Shown in pieces: positions 34,275-44,274 of a stretch of 64,000 nt of DNA. The notes under the pieces are model-generated. The model worked only from the letters and a program-made list of their open reading frames with translations. It had not been told where the DNA came from and made no database searches. Source of the stretch: Alphaproteobacteria bacterium (GTDB lineage: Bacteria > Pseudomonadota > Alphaproteobacteria > Caulobacterales > Hyphomonadaceae). The first letter of the stretch is position 1. Every line of letters starts with the position of its first letter. The stretch covers positions 124,001-188,000 of the forward strand of contig JAAEZZ010000008.1 in NCBI GenBank assembly GCA_018222605.1, written 5' to 3'. The translations under genes and the position numbers were made by a program.

Positions 34275-35656
34275 TCCGACAGGCCCTCTTCCCGCGCAGC
34301 CGGCAGCCATACGCCGAAGGCCGTGCCCTCGCCGATACGCGTTTCGACAGCGAACCCGCCGCGATGGTGCGCCATGATGTGCTTCACAATGGCAAGGCCC
34401 AGCCCTGTGCCGGTGATCTTGCCGCCCCGGCTCTGGTCGGCGCGGTAGAAGCGCTCTCCCAGACGCGGCAAGTGTTCGCGCTCAATGCCCGGCCCCTGAT
34501 CCTCGACCCGCATCCAGACAGCCCGCTCCTTGGTGCCCGGACGCCCGGAGGCCGGCAGCAGCGTCATCCGCTCTGCGCCCATCCAGCTTTGGCCCGCCTT
34601 GACGCGCGCATCCGCCATGCTGCCAGCAAGACCAAAGCTCAGCACGATCTGACTGCCCTCAGCAGAATATTTCAGCGCATTGGAGACGAGATTCTCGACG
34701 ACCTGGATCATTTCATCCCGGTGCGCAATGACCGGGATGCTGCCGCTTTCGGCACGCACGTCCAGCCGCACACCCTTTTCTGAGGCAATCGCGCTGAAAG
34801 CGTGGGTGGCATCGGAGACGATGTCCTGGAAGTCCTCGCGCTCTCGCGGGGAAACATGTTCAGACGATTCAATCCGCGACAGGGAGAGAAGGTCTGCGAT
34901 GAGACGCGACATGCGCTGGGTCTCCCCTGCCATGATGGCTAGAAAGCGATCCCAGGAATCCTTGTCGTCCTTGGCCGGGCCACGCATGGTTTCGATAAAG
35001 CCGGACAGCGCCGTCAGCGGTGTGCGCAATTCATGGCTGGCATTGGCCAGGAAGTCTGACCGCGCCCGCGCCGCACGGCGAACGGGGGTCAGATCCTCCA
35101 GTACGACAAGCGTGCGCCGCGCCTTGCCTGGGCGGGAGACATAGGCCCGCCAGGTTTCATCCGGACCGCTTTCCACCTCAACGGCAGCAGGCTCGACCGT
35201 ACCGCTCTGAATGGCATTCTCGATGGCCGACAACAGGCCCGGAGAGCGGATCACCGTGCTGGCGCGCGGCTTTACCCGGCCGTCCAGACGAAGGATGAAC
35301 TCGGCCTCCTCATTGAAGGCAACAATGCGCTGCTCGTCATCAATCTCGAAGGCAGGCAGCGGCAGGGCATCCAGCATGACCGTAGAATCGCTGGGCTCCG
35401 GCGTTATGGCTGTCTGCTCAATCGCAAAACGCGGACTGATTGGCAGGATCGACGCGGTGCCGACATAGACAGCTGTGGCCACAGAGGCCGCCACAAGCAG
35501 CGCAGCGAAAGCTTCAATCAGCCCGACAGCCCCGGTCAACCACATCAGGAAAAGGATCGCGCCGAAGCAGGCCACCAGCGTGACGAAGTCCCGCGCCCGG
35601 CGGGTCAGGGCCTTCTTCGCGGCCTCTTTCGCGTCGGCTGACATGCCTTCGCTCAT
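34271..35656 (-). CDS. PhoR-like membrane sensor histidine kinase
   Basis: A 461-residue kinase: two membrane helices (about 24-45 and 48-66), a PAS-like sensor (about 90-190), the HisKA dimerisation motif SHELRTPLTALSGF with His208, and an HATPase domain (EMIQVVENLVSNALKYS, EDQGPGI, GTGLGLAIV). The FIETMRGPAKDD segment is typical of PhoR of alphaproteobacteria. No phoB or pst genes are downstream, so the phosphate role is an inference supported by the nearby pstS. GGGAG precedes ATG 35656. Confidence 0.8.
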   Translation of the reverse strand: MSEGMSADAKEAAKKALTRRARDFVTLVACFGAILFLMWLTGAVGLIEAFAALLVAASVATAVYVGTASILPISPRFAIEQTAITPEPSDSTVMLDALPLPAFEIDDEQRIVAFNEEAEFILRLDGRVKPRASTVIRSPGLLSAIENAIQSGTVEPAAVEVESGPDETWRAYVSRPGKARRTLVVLEDLTPVRRAARARSDFLANASHELRTPLTALSGFIETMRGPAKDDKDSWDRFLAIMAGETQRMSRLIADLLSLSRIESSEHVSPREREDFQDIVSDATHAFSAIASEKGVRLDVRAESGSIPVIAHRDEMIQVVENLVSNALKYSAEGSQIVLSFGLAGSMADARVKAGQSWMGAERMTLLPASGRPGTKERAVWMRVEDQGPGIEREHLPRLGERFYRADQSRGGKITGTGLGLAIVKHIMAHHRGGFAVETRIGEGTAFGVWLPAAREEGLSD

Positions 35657-35792
35657 CGCAACTCCCGTTAACAGACTGCCCACAGACATCCTTATCTGTA
35701 GCGGCTATTGTGTAACGATAAAACTACCAAGTGCCGTTATGCATATGAGGCACATAATTTACTGTCTTTTAGTCATAAAATGATTATTGAAT

Positions 35793-35809
35793 AACGATAA
35801 TTTATCGTT
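35793..35809. promoter_or_regulatory. Perfect 8-1-8 palindrome on the RND operon promoter
   Basis: AACGATAATTTATCGTT is an exact inverted repeat ending in the TTGACA -35 box (35808-35813). A single copy of the half-site AACGATAA also occurs at 35714-35721. It is likely a repressor operator for the efflux operon and perhaps for the divergent kinase gene. No TetR or MarR gene sits next to it. Confidence 0.65.
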
Positions 35810-35836
35810 GACAGTCGAGTAGCAGACGCGTAACGG
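35808..35836 (+). promoter_or_regulatory. Promoter of the RND efflux operon
   Basis: TTGACA, a 17-nt spacer and TAACGG as a weak -10 hexamer lie 33 nt before the first gene of the operon. Confidence 0.5.
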
Positions 35837-35868
35837 ACAAAAGACCAAGTGGGAGCGTTGCCAACGGC

Positions 35869-37323
35869 ATGACACGATCAATTCTAATTTTCAGCACGGC
35901 ATTTCTTGCCGCATGCGCCTCATCACAGGCAAACTTGCCCGGAATTGATGGCGACCGGGGGGAAATCTTTGCCGTTGCGCCGGAAGCCCCTGCTGAATGG
36001 GCCGCGCGCGGTGTGGCTGGAACGGCACCAACGGGCAACTGGCTGACGCAATTCAATGATCCGATCATGGCCGAGCTGGTACAGGAAGCCTTGGCCAACA
36101 GCCCGACGCTGGAGTCGCGCGCAGCCCTTGTACGCGCCGCCAAGGCCGCCACACGCACAGCCCGCTCCCAGCGCCTGCCCAGCGTGGATGCTTCTGTCTC
36201 TGCAGGCGGCACCTCCAATGCCTTTGAAACAGCAGGCGGCATCGACCGTACGACGGACAGCGTCTATGGCCTCGGCGTCGATGCCAGCTGGGAAGCAGAT
36301 TTGTGGAACCGGCTGGGCCGCGGCGTGGCTGCATCGGAAGCCGATCTCGCCGCCAGCGAAGCTGATCTCGCCGCCGCCGAACTGTCGGTTGCTGCGCAAA
36401 CCGCGATCGCCTGGATCAATCTGAACGCCGCTCTGGCGCAGGAAAATGTCGCCCTGCAGACCTATGAAGCGCGCGACCGCGTCCGCATTCTGACCGAGCG
36501 GCGCTTCCAGCGTGGTCTCGCCCAGGCGCTTGACGTGCGCACGGCCCGCAGCGCACTGGCCGGGGCTGAAGCCAATATCGCCCTGACTCGCCAATTGTCT
36601 GGCGAGGCAGCCCGTCGTCTTGAAATCCTGCTGGGTCGTTATCCGGCAACGGAAATTGAAGCCCCTGCAGAATTGCCAGTGCTGGGTGTAATGCAACCGG
36701 AAGGCAATCCGATGCTTCTGCTGGCCCGTCGGCCGGATATTGCCCGCGCAGAGGCGAATCTGGTCGCGGCCGGTCTGAGAGCAGAACAGGCACGCCTCGC
36801 CATGTTGCCAAGCCTGCGCCTGACCGGATCGCTGTCCACCAGCCAGGCCGACTTCGCAGACGCGGTCGACCCGGAACGTATCGCCGCCCGCCTTGTGGCA
36901 AGCCTGGTGCAACCGCTGTTTACCGGCGGCCGCCTCAGCGCGCAGCGTGACGCCGCCATCGCCCAGGCAGAAGCCGCCATCGCCAACTATGCCAGCGCAG
37001 CCCTGTCTGCCTGGGGCGAAGTGGAGGACGCGCTTGCCGCTGACACCCTGCTCGCGGATCAGGAAGACGCGCAGATGCGCTCCCTGGAAGAAGCCCGCCT
37101 GGCAGAAGACCTGGCGGAACGTCAGTACACAAGCGGCACGATCACGATCTTCAACCTGATCGATGCCCAGACCCGCCGCCTGACAGCGGAAAGCAACCTC
37201 GTGTCGGCACGCGCCAATCGCGCGACCAACCGCATATCCTACCATCTCGCCCTTGGTGGCGGCTTGCCCGTGAGCGCCGCTGCCAATGTCACCCAAACCT
37301 CGCAGGAAGACGTCGCAGAATAG
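35869..37323 (+). CDS. Outer-membrane factor of an RND pump (NodT/OprM-type lipoprotein)
   Basis: A 484-residue TolC-like trimer subunit with a lipobox (LAACASS, Cys16) and two OEP repeats (about 60-270 and 280-470) of long coiled-coil helices. The NWLTQFNDPIMAELVQEALANSP start and LARRPDIARAEANLVAAG are diagnostic. It forms the outer-membrane exit duct for the periplasmic adaptor and inner-membrane pump encoded next. Possible ribosome-binding site GGGAG is rather far (13 nt). Confidence 0.93.
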   Translation: MTRSILIFSTAFLAACASSQANLPGIDGDRGEIFAVAPEAPAEWAARGVAGTAPTGNWLTQFNDPIMAELVQEALANSPTLESRAALVRAAKAATRTARSQRLPSVDASVSAGGTSNAFETAGGIDRTTDSVYGLGVDASWEADLWNRLGRGVAASEADLAASEADLAAAELSVAAQTAIAWINLNAALAQENVALQTYEARDRVRILTERRFQRGLAQALDVRTARSALAGAEANIALTRQLSGEAARRLEILLGRYPATEIEAPAELPVLGVMQPEGNPMLLLARRPDIARAEANLVAAGLRAEQARLAMLPSLRLTGSLSTSQADFADAVDPERIAARLVASLVQPLFTGGRLSAQRDAAIAQAEAAIANYASAALSAWGEVEDALAADTLLADQEDAQMRSLEEARLAEDLAERQYTSGTITIFNLIDAQTRRLTAESNLVSARANRATNRISYHLALGGGLPVSAAANVTQTSQEDVAE

Positions 37324-37341
37324 CGACAGGAGATAAATAAA

Positions 37342-38619
37342 ATGGGACGCATTCTTTCAGTCTTGTTGCCACTTGGCATCGTTGCCGTCGTTGGGGTCGG
37401 CGGGGTCGTTGCACTGACAGCTCTCAAGCCGGAACCGGAAAAGGCCGCTGAACCCAGCGCCGGGCTGAACGTGTTCGCAGAACCTGTGCGCCGTGGCGAT
37501 CTGGAGCTTGTTGTCGACGCCCAGGGCGAAGTGAAGCCGCGCCGGGAGATCGTCGTCGCTCCGCAAACATCCGGCCGTATCTCTTATGTCTCCCCGGACT
37601 TCATTGATGGAGGTTTCATCAAGAAAGGCCAGCTTCTGGTGCGGGTCGAAGCCGCCGACTATGAACTGGCCGTCGTCCGTGCACAGTCTACCGTTGCGAC
37701 AGCGCAGCAAGCCCTTGCCCGCGAAGAAGCCGAAGCCGAACTGGCCCGTCAGGACATTCTGGACCTTGGCATTGAAGACGCCTCCCCTCTTGCCCGGCGC
37801 GAGCCTCAGCTGGCGGAAGCCCGCGCTGCGCTGGAAGCGGCGCGCGCGCAGCTGAAGGATGCCGAACTGGCCCTCGACCGGACGGCGATCTACGCCCCGT
37901 TCGATGGCCGCGTGCGCGAGCGCAATGTAGACATTGGCCAGGTGGTCGCAACCGGCCAGTCCCTGGGCAATATCTTTGCCAATGATGTGGTTGAGGTGGC
38001 CATGCCCCTGAACGACACGGAAATGGGCCGTCTGGGCCTGCCGCTGGCGTTCGCCTCCACCAAGGAAAATCCGGGTCCGGAAGTTACTTTCCGGGCCGTG
38101 GTCGGCGGAATTGAACGGGAATGGCATGGCCAGGTTGTCCGCACAGCCGCGGCCGTCAGCACACAGACCCGCCAGATCAATGTGATCGCGGAACTGAAAG
38201 ACCCTTATGGCGCGGGCGCCGATGGCGATGCGCCGATGGCACCTGGCCTGTTCGTGACGGCTGCCATCAAGGGCGAAACGATCAAGGATGTACTGATCGC
38301 CCCCCGCGCATCCCTGCGCGGCGATGACCGCATCTTCATCGGCCTGCCGAATGAGGGCAAGCTGTCGATTCGCCAGGTTAACCTGATCTATTCCGACCCG
38401 GATGGCGCGTATGTCTCCTCCGGTCTGGAACCAGGCGAACTGGCCATTGTGAGTCCGATCCAGGCGCCGTTCGATGGCATGAACATCACCGTTATGCAGC
38501 GCATGGAAGACGGCTCCATCAAGGTTTATGAGCGCAAATCCTCCGAAGACACATCGAAGACGGATGAAACCGCCGAACTGGCTCAGGCTGGCGACGGAGA
38601 CAAGGGAGTCGCCCAATGA
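37342..38619 (+). CDS. RND periplasmic adaptor (membrane fusion protein)
   Basis: A 425-residue HlyD-type protein with one N-terminal membrane anchor (about 7-30), a lipoyl-like hairpin half (VAPQTSGRISYVSPDF, ... YAPFDGRVRERNVDIGQVV) and a beta-barrel domain. AGGAG precedes the ATG 18 nt after the outer-membrane gene. Its last bases overlap the pump start (ATGA). Confidence 0.92.
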   Translation: MGRILSVLLPLGIVAVVGVGGVVALTALKPEPEKAAEPSAGLNVFAEPVRRGDLELVVDAQGEVKPRREIVVAPQTSGRISYVSPDFIDGGFIKKGQLLVRVEAADYELAVVRAQSTVATAQQALAREEAEAELARQDILDLGIEDASPLARREPQLAEARAALEAARAQLKDAELALDRTAIYAPFDGRVRERNVDIGQVVATGQSLGNIFANDVVEVAMPLNDTEMGRLGLPLAFASTKENPGPEVTFRAVVGGIEREWHGQVVRTAAAVSTQTRQINVIAELKDPYGAGADGDAPMAPGLFVTAAIKGETIKDVLIAPRASLRGDDRIFIGLPNEGKLSIRQVNLIYSDPDGAYVSSGLEPGELAIVSPIQAPFDGMNITVMQRMEDGSIKVYERKSSEDTSKTDETAELAQAGDGDKGVAQ

Positions 38620-41600
38620 ACGGCATCGTCGCCTGGTTCGCGCGTAACGCGGTCGCAGCAAACCTGCTGATGATCGTTGCCTTTGTGGGCGGCGTCTTTG
38701 GCTACACCAAGATGGAACAGGAGATGTTCCCGGTTGTGAACGTGACCGGAGCATCTGTGTCTGTTGCCTGGAACGGTGCCTCGCCTCAGGATGTTGAGGA
38801 ACAGATCGTTACACGGATCGAGGAAGCGGTCGCCGACATCAACGGCCTGGACCGGATTACGTCCATCGCCAATGAAGGCTTCGGGGTGGTCAACATCAAG
38901 GGCCGCGACGACATCGACATGGACAAGTTTCTGGACGATGTGAAACTGCGCGTCGACCAGATCAACAACATGCCACAGGCGGCGTTCCAGCCACAGGTCA
39001 CGCGCTGGGAGCAGCGCAACTCGTTTATGGGCCTTGCGATCCACGGCAATGTCGATGAGCGCACGCTTAAACGCCTTGGCGACAAGGTACGCGATGACAT
39101 CGCAAATATTCGCGGCGGAGAGCTGGCCGAACTGAATGGCGTCATCGATGAACAGGTCAATATCGAGGTCTCCGAAGAGGCCCTGCGTCGCTTCGGGATC
39201 AGCTTCAGCGATGTGGCCAATGCCATTCGCCAATCCTCTCTGAACTCTTCCGGTGGACGCATCGAATCCTCTTCAGGGGATGTGGCGATTACGGCCCGTC
39301 AACTGGCAGACACCGCCAAACAGTTTGGCAACATCATCATCCGCCAGACGACCGAAGACGGCACGATCCGCGTGGATGATGTCGCTTCGATCGATGATGG
39401 CTTCGTGACAGACAAATTCCAGGCGACCTTCAATGGTGAGCCGACCGTGTTCGTCATGATCCCCTCCCCGGACACAATGCACATCCTGGATTATACCAAA
39501 AGCTTCCATGAATATGTGAAGAAGGCCAACGACCCGGCCAATGGCATTTTGCCCCAGGCGGTGAAGGTAGATGTGCTGTGGGACGATTCCGAAGGCTTTC
39601 AGGACCGTATGGACCTGATCACGCAGTCTGCCCTGCAGGGCGCTGTGCTGGTGATGCTGGTGCTGATCCTGTTCCTGCGCCCGACTGTGGCGCTGTGGGT
39701 GACGGCAGGCATCATCACCGCCTTTGCTGGCGGCATCATGCTGCTCCCCTATTTCGGGGTCTCCTGGAACATCCTGTCGACCTTTGCTGTGCTGCTGGTG
39801 ATCGGCGTGATCGTGGACGACGCAATCGTCGTGGGCGAGAACATACACAGGGAAATCGAAAGCGGCCGGAGCGAAGGCCTCGATGCGGCCATCATCGGCA
39901 CGCAAATGGTTCTGAAGCCCGTGATCTTCGGGGTTCTCACCACAATCATCGCCTTCCTGCCCTGGGCATTCATTACGGGCCCGACCCGCATGTTTACCCA
40001 GCAGATCACATTCGTTGTGGTGGCTGCACTGATCTTCTCGGTGATCGAATGTATGCTGATCCTGCCGAGCCACCTGTCGCACATGAAGAAGCAGAAATTC
40101 GACGGCCCGTCCGGCAAGCTGCTGCGCATGCAGCACAGCATTGCCGACAGCCTTCTCTGGTTCGCCAACAATATCTACAAGCCCGTTCTCGAGCTGGCGA
40201 TCCGCTTCCGCTATGCAACCGTGGCCCTGTTCTTCTGCCTGTTCTATCTGGCCACCCAGGTATCGGGCATGGGGATTGTTCCGTTCAAATTCATGCCGGA
40301 AATCGAAGCGGACATGATCCAGGTCGAGATCAGCATGCCGGAGGGCACGCCCTATGAGCGCCTGATTCAGGTACGCGACCAGTTGCAGGCAGGTATCCAG
40401 AAGACCAAACAGGAAGCCCATCAGGAATTCCCGAATATCGAAGGCGACATCATCACGGATGCCTCCGTGGTTGCCTCAGGCACCAGTGTTCGATCCTGGA
40501 TCAGCATCATCCCGCCGGAAGAGCGCCCTGTTGGCTTGAGGTCCAAGGAAGTCTCAGAATTCCTGCGCAGCAATGTCGGCGACATTCAGGATGCAGAAGA
40601 AGTCACGTTCGATTTCACCTTCAATGACGAACAAAGCGGCGTGCGCTTTGCCCTGAACCATCCAAATCTGGAGCGCCTGCGTGAAGCGGCCGCCGTGGTG
40701 AAAGAGCATCTCTCCACGTACAATAATGCCTATGACATCGGAGACAATCTGTCCTCCGCGGCAGAAGAAATCCGTATCTCGATGAAGCCGGGGGCCGAGA
40801 CTCTTGGTATAACGCTGGCAGAGGTGTCCCAGCAGGTGCGCCAGGCCTATTTCGGGGAAGAGGTACAGCGCCTGCCCCGCGACGGGGAAGATGTGCGCGT
40901 CATGGTGCGCCTGCCGGAAAGCGCGCGGGAGAACCTCGACAGCCTCAGCGCCCTGAAAGTACGCACGCCAGATGGTCGTGAGATCCCGATCACGCAGGTA
41001 GCCAATTTCGAATATGCCCCCGGCATCAACCGGATCATTCGCCGCAACCGCACCCGCTCTGTCTCGGTCTATGCCGAAGTCATGGGCGAAGGTGGCCGTG
41101 GCCAGATCATGAGCGCCATGGAGCAGGATTTCTGGCCCGACTTCCAGAAACAGTTTCCGGACGTACAGCGCGGAGAGGCCGGCGGCTTTGAGGAAGAGCA
41201 GAAATTCTTCGCAGAGATCGGCCGTCTGATCCTGATCGCCATCGGTACAATGTATATCCTGCTGGCCGTGGCCTTCCGGTCCTATGCCCAGCCCATCCTG
41301 TTGATGATGGCCCTGCCCTTCGCCTATTGCGGCGCGGTTTTCGGCCTGTGGATCTTCAATACGCCCATGGCGATGTTCTCCTTCTTCGGTATTGCCGCCG
41401 CAGCAGGCGTTGTGATCAACGATAACCTCGTTCTGATCGATTATGTGAACCGCAGGCGGGATGAAGGCGCAGGCGCCGTGCAGGCCCTGGTAGATGGTGG
41501 TGTGTCGCGTTTCCGCCCGATCCTGCTGACCTCCGTGACAACCTTTGTCGGTATCCTGCCCCTGATTGCGGAGAAATCCGTACAGGCGCAGTTCCTCAAG

Positions 41601-41837
41601 CCGATGGTCGTGTCACTGGGTGCAGCGGTGGCCTTCGCCCTGTTCGTGTCCCTGCTGATGGTTCCGGCAATGTATGCCGTGGGCGTGGAGATCGGCCGTA
41701 TCTTCCGGTGGACCTGGGGTGGCAAACCCTTCCGCCAGATCGGTGAGACCTATAGCGGCGAAGTAACAATTGATGAAGAAGAATTGATCGGCACCAGCCA
41801 CAGTGGCGGGCTTGGCCCTGCGGCTCCTGCGGAGTAA
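38616..41837 (+). CDS. RND efflux transporter permease (AcrB-like)
   Basis: A 1073-residue, 12-helix inner-membrane pump driven by protons. In the first half the charged helix motif is IVDDAIVVGENI (a D-D pair expected for proton relay), and the second half carries VINDNLVLIDYVN with Asn-Asp in place of the more usual K-N-A-I pattern. Two large periplasmic loops lie after helices 1 and 7. The start codon overlaps the adaptor stop. The substrate (drug, metal or metabolite) cannot be inferred. Confidence 0.93.
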   Translation: MNGIVAWFARNAVAANLLMIVAFVGGVFGYTKMEQEMFPVVNVTGASVSVAWNGASPQDVEEQIVTRIEEAVADINGLDRITSIANEGFGVVNIKGRDDIDMDKFLDDVKLRVDQINNMPQAAFQPQVTRWEQRNSFMGLAIHGNVDERTLKRLGDKVRDDIANIRGGELAELNGVIDEQVNIEVSEEALRRFGISFSDVANAIRQSSLNSSGGRIESSSGDVAITARQLADTAKQFGNIIIRQTTEDGTIRVDDVASIDDGFVTDKFQATFNGEPTVFVMIPSPDTMHILDYTKSFHEYVKKANDPANGILPQAVKVDVLWDDSEGFQDRMDLITQSALQGAVLVMLVLILFLRPTVALWVTAGIITAFAGGIMLLPYFGVSWNILSTFAVLLVIGVIVDDAIVVGENIHREIESGRSEGLDAAIIGTQMVLKPVIFGVLTTIIAFLPWAFITGPTRMFTQQITFVVVAALIFSVIECMLILPSHLSHMKKQKFDGPSGKLLRMQHSIADSLLWFANNIYKPVLELAIRFRYATVALFFCLFYLATQVSGMGIVPFKFMPEIEADMIQVEISMPEGTPYERLIQVRDQLQAGIQKTKQEAHQEFPNIEGDIITDASVVASGTSVRSWISIIPPEERPVGLRSKEVSEFLRSNVGDIQDAEEVTFDFTFNDEQSGVRFALNHPNLERLREAAAVVKEHLSTYNNAYDIGDNLSSAAEEIRISMKPGAETLGITLAEVSQQVRQAYFGEEVQRLPRDGEDVRVMVRLPESARENLDSLSALKVRTPDGREIPITQVANFEYAPGINRIIRRNRTRSVSVYAEVMGEGGRGQIMSAMEQDFWPDFQKQFPDVQRGEAGGFEEEQKFFAEIGRLILIAIGTMYILLAVAFRSYAQPILLMMALPFAYCGAVFGLWIFNTPMAMFSFFGIAAAAGVVINDNLVLIDYVNRRRDEGAGAVQALVDGGVSRFRPILLTSVTTFVGILPLIAEKSVQAQFLKPMVVSLGAAVAFALFVSLLMVPAMYAVGVEIGRIFRWTWGGKPFRQIGETYSGEVTIDEEELIGTSHSGGLGPAAPAE

Positions 41838-41914
41838 ATTAATTTCAATTGATGTGTATTAACCCGCCCCTTCTGGACCGGCTGGTGCGCATCGAAAAGT
41901 CTGGGAGAGACCTA

Positions 41915-44131
41915 ATGAAAAAACTCATGCTTGGTGTCGCAACTGCGGCGCTACTGGCTGCCTGCACAACAGCGCAAACCGATGAGACCGTTCAGACGGT
42001 AGAAGCGGTTGAAGCCGTGCAAGCGCCGCCTGCAGAAACTCCGGCCACCACGCGTCCGACGCCAAATGCAGACGGCAAATATGTCACCGCAGATGGCCTG
42101 GAACTGACCGCCGCAGACTATTGGGGTCCTTGGGGCATCGATCTGACCCTTCAGAATCCTGCCGTGAAGCCGGGCGATAATTTCTACGCCTGGGCCAATG
42201 GCAAATGGCTCGATTCCTTTGAAATCCCGGCTGACAAATCCCGTTATGGCTCTTTTGACCTGCTGGCGGAAAAGTCCGAACAGCGCGTTCTGAAGATCAT
42301 TGACGATCTGGCCGCTGCAAAGCCCGCACTTGATACGCCGGAAGGCAAGATCGGCGCTTACTATAATGCCTATATGGACACGGACACGATTAACGCCGCA
42401 GGCCTGGCGCCGGCCCAGCCCTATCTGGACAAGATCCAGTCCATGAAGAATCTGGATGATCTGGCCGTTCTGTTCAGCTCACCGGGCTTCAGCTCTCCCA
42501 TCAACGGCTTTGTCTTCTCCGACGACAAGGATCCGAATACGAACATCTTCCAGATGGGCATGGGCGGCCTCGGCATGCCAAACCGCGACTATTATCTCAA
42601 GACGGACGACAAATCTGTTGAGCTGCGCGCCAACTATCTGGAGCTGCTGACCTTCCTGTTGAGCGAAGCCGGCTATGAAGATGCCCCGGCAGAAGCCCAG
42701 AAAGTGCTCGATCTGGAAACAGAGCTTGCCAAGGCAGACTGGGACCCTGCCCTCTCCCGCAACCCGGAAATCACCTACAACAAGGTGTCAAAGGATGATC
42801 TGGTCGCCATGTCCGGCAGCTTCCCGGTGGTTCGCGCGCTCGACACGCTCGGCGTGGGTGACCAGAAGGAATTCCTTGTCGCAGAAATTCCGCCGACTCC
42901 AGAGGAACTCGAAGCGGCCGGCATCACCCCTGAGCAAGCTGAAAAGCTCGGCGGCGGCTTCCCGGCCATGTTCCAGATCATCAGCGATACGCCGCTGGAT
43001 ATCTGGAAGGCCTATCTGACGGCGCACTTCCTGTCCAATTACAGCAGCGTTCTGCCGCAGGAAATTGATGATGCCGACTTTGCCTTCTATGGCACCGCCC
43101 TGCGCGGCCAGCCGGAACAGCGCGAGCGTTGGAAGCGGGCTGTGTCCGCCACTCAGGGCGTTCTGGGTGAAGCCATCGGCAAGGTCTTTGTCGAGCGTTA
43201 CTTCCCGCCGGAAAACAAGGCGGAGATGGACGACCTGGTCAAAAACCTGCGCAAGGCCATGGCTGCAAACCTGCAGGACCTTGGCTGGATGAGCGAAGCC
43301 ACAAAGGTGAAGGCAGAAGAGAAACTTGACGCCTTCAACCCGAAGATCGGCTATCCGGACAAGTTCGAGACCTATGACACGCTTGTCGTGGGCAACAACG
43401 CACTGGAGAACCAGATCAATGCTGGCAAATGGGCGCTTGAGGACAATATCTCGAAACTGGGCAAGCCGGTCGACAAGACCGAATGGTTCATGACCCCGCA
43501 GACGATCAACGCCTATTACAACCCGGCCTATAACGAGATCGTCTTCCCGGCCGCGATCCTGCAGCCGCCCTTCTTCAACATCTCGGCTGACCCGGCTGTG
43601 AACTATGGCGCCATTGGCGGCGTCATCGGTCACGAAATGGGCCACGGCTTTGATGACCAGGGCGCCAAATACACTGGAGACGGTGTGCTGGAGAACTGGT
43701 GGACGGAAGAAGACCTGGCCGCCTTCCGCCAGCTGGGTGATGCCCTGGCCGAACAATATTCGGCTTATTGCCCGCTGGATGACGGCGAGACCTGTGTGAA
43801 TGGCCGCCTGACGCTGGGGGAGAACATTGGCGATTTGGGCGGTCTGTCCCTCGCCTATCGTGCCTACAAGATGTCCCTGAACGGTGAGGAAGCCCCCATC
43901 ATTGACGGGCTGACCGGCGACCAGCGTTTCTTCATGTCCTGGGCACAGGTCTGGCGTGCCAAGTATCGCGAAGAGGCGACGCGCAACCAGATGGCAAGCG
44001 ATCCGCACTCTCCGCCGAACTACCGTGTGAACGGCATCGTTCGCAACCTGGACGAGTGGTACAAGGCCTTTGATGTTCAGCCGGACGACGCATTGTACCT
44101 GCCGCCGGATGAGCGTGTACGCATCTGGTAA
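41915..44131 (+). CDS. M13-family zinc metallopeptidase, lipoprotein
   Basis: A 738-residue neprilysin/PepO-type endopeptidase anchored by a lipobox (LLAACTTA). Zinc ligands: HEMGH (His573, His577 with catalytic Glu574) and ENIGD (Glu636, with Asp640). NAYYNPAYNEIVFPAAILQPPFF is also a family mark. It would degrade short peptides in the periplasm. GGGAGAGA precedes ATG 41915; an in-frame ATG at 41849 would place 22 odd residues before the signal peptide. Confidence 0.94.
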   Translation: MKKLMLGVATAALLAACTTAQTDETVQTVEAVEAVQAPPAETPATTRPTPNADGKYVTADGLELTAADYWGPWGIDLTLQNPAVKPGDNFYAWANGKWLDSFEIPADKSRYGSFDLLAEKSEQRVLKIIDDLAAAKPALDTPEGKIGAYYNAYMDTDTINAAGLAPAQPYLDKIQSMKNLDDLAVLFSSPGFSSPINGFVFSDDKDPNTNIFQMGMGGLGMPNRDYYLKTDDKSVELRANYLELLTFLLSEAGYEDAPAEAQKVLDLETELAKADWDPALSRNPEITYNKVSKDDLVAMSGSFPVVRALDTLGVGDQKEFLVAEIPPTPEELEAAGITPEQAEKLGGGFPAMFQIISDTPLDIWKAYLTAHFLSNYSSVLPQEIDDADFAFYGTALRGQPEQRERWKRAVSATQGVLGEAIGKVFVERYFPPENKAEMDDLVKNLRKAMAANLQDLGWMSEATKVKAEEKLDAFNPKIGYPDKFETYDTLVVGNNALENQINAGKWALEDNISKLGKPVDKTEWFMTPQTINAYYNPAYNEIVFPAAILQPPFFNISADPAVNYGAIGGVIGHEMGHGFDDQGAKYTGDGVLENWWTEEDLAAFRQLGDALAEQYSAYCPLDDGETCVNGRLTLGENIGDLGGLSLAYRAYKMSLNGEEAPIIDGLTGDQRFFMSWAQVWRAKYREEATRNQMASDPHSPPNYRVNGIVRNLDEWYKAFDVQPDDALYLPPDERVRIW

Positions 44132-44160
44132 TCACCCAGAAATAGTAATCCATGTTACAG

Positions 44161-44190
44161 AAAGCGGCGCTTAACGGCGCCGCTTTTTTA
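44161..44190 (+). terminator. Strong rho-independent terminator after the M13 peptidase
   Basis: AAAGCGGCGC pairs with GCGCCGCTTT over a 6-nt loop, followed directly by a run of T. Confidence 0.9.
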
Positions 44191-44274
44191 TCGCGCGTTA
44201 AGAATGTCTTGCTAAGGTCCATAATTGGTATGGGGGTTGCATAGAGTACACCAAGCAAAGGACCCTAACCCAAT

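Noticed and set aside
35761..35790. Pho box before the kinase gene
   Set aside because: CTGTCTTTTAGTCATAA only weakly resembles two 7-base Pho repeats; spacing and second half do not fit.
35923..37296. Long antisense frame opposite the outer-membrane efflux gene, and similar ones opposite the adaptor and the permease
   Set aside because: Mirror frames of high-GC genes; the sense frames have full family motifs.
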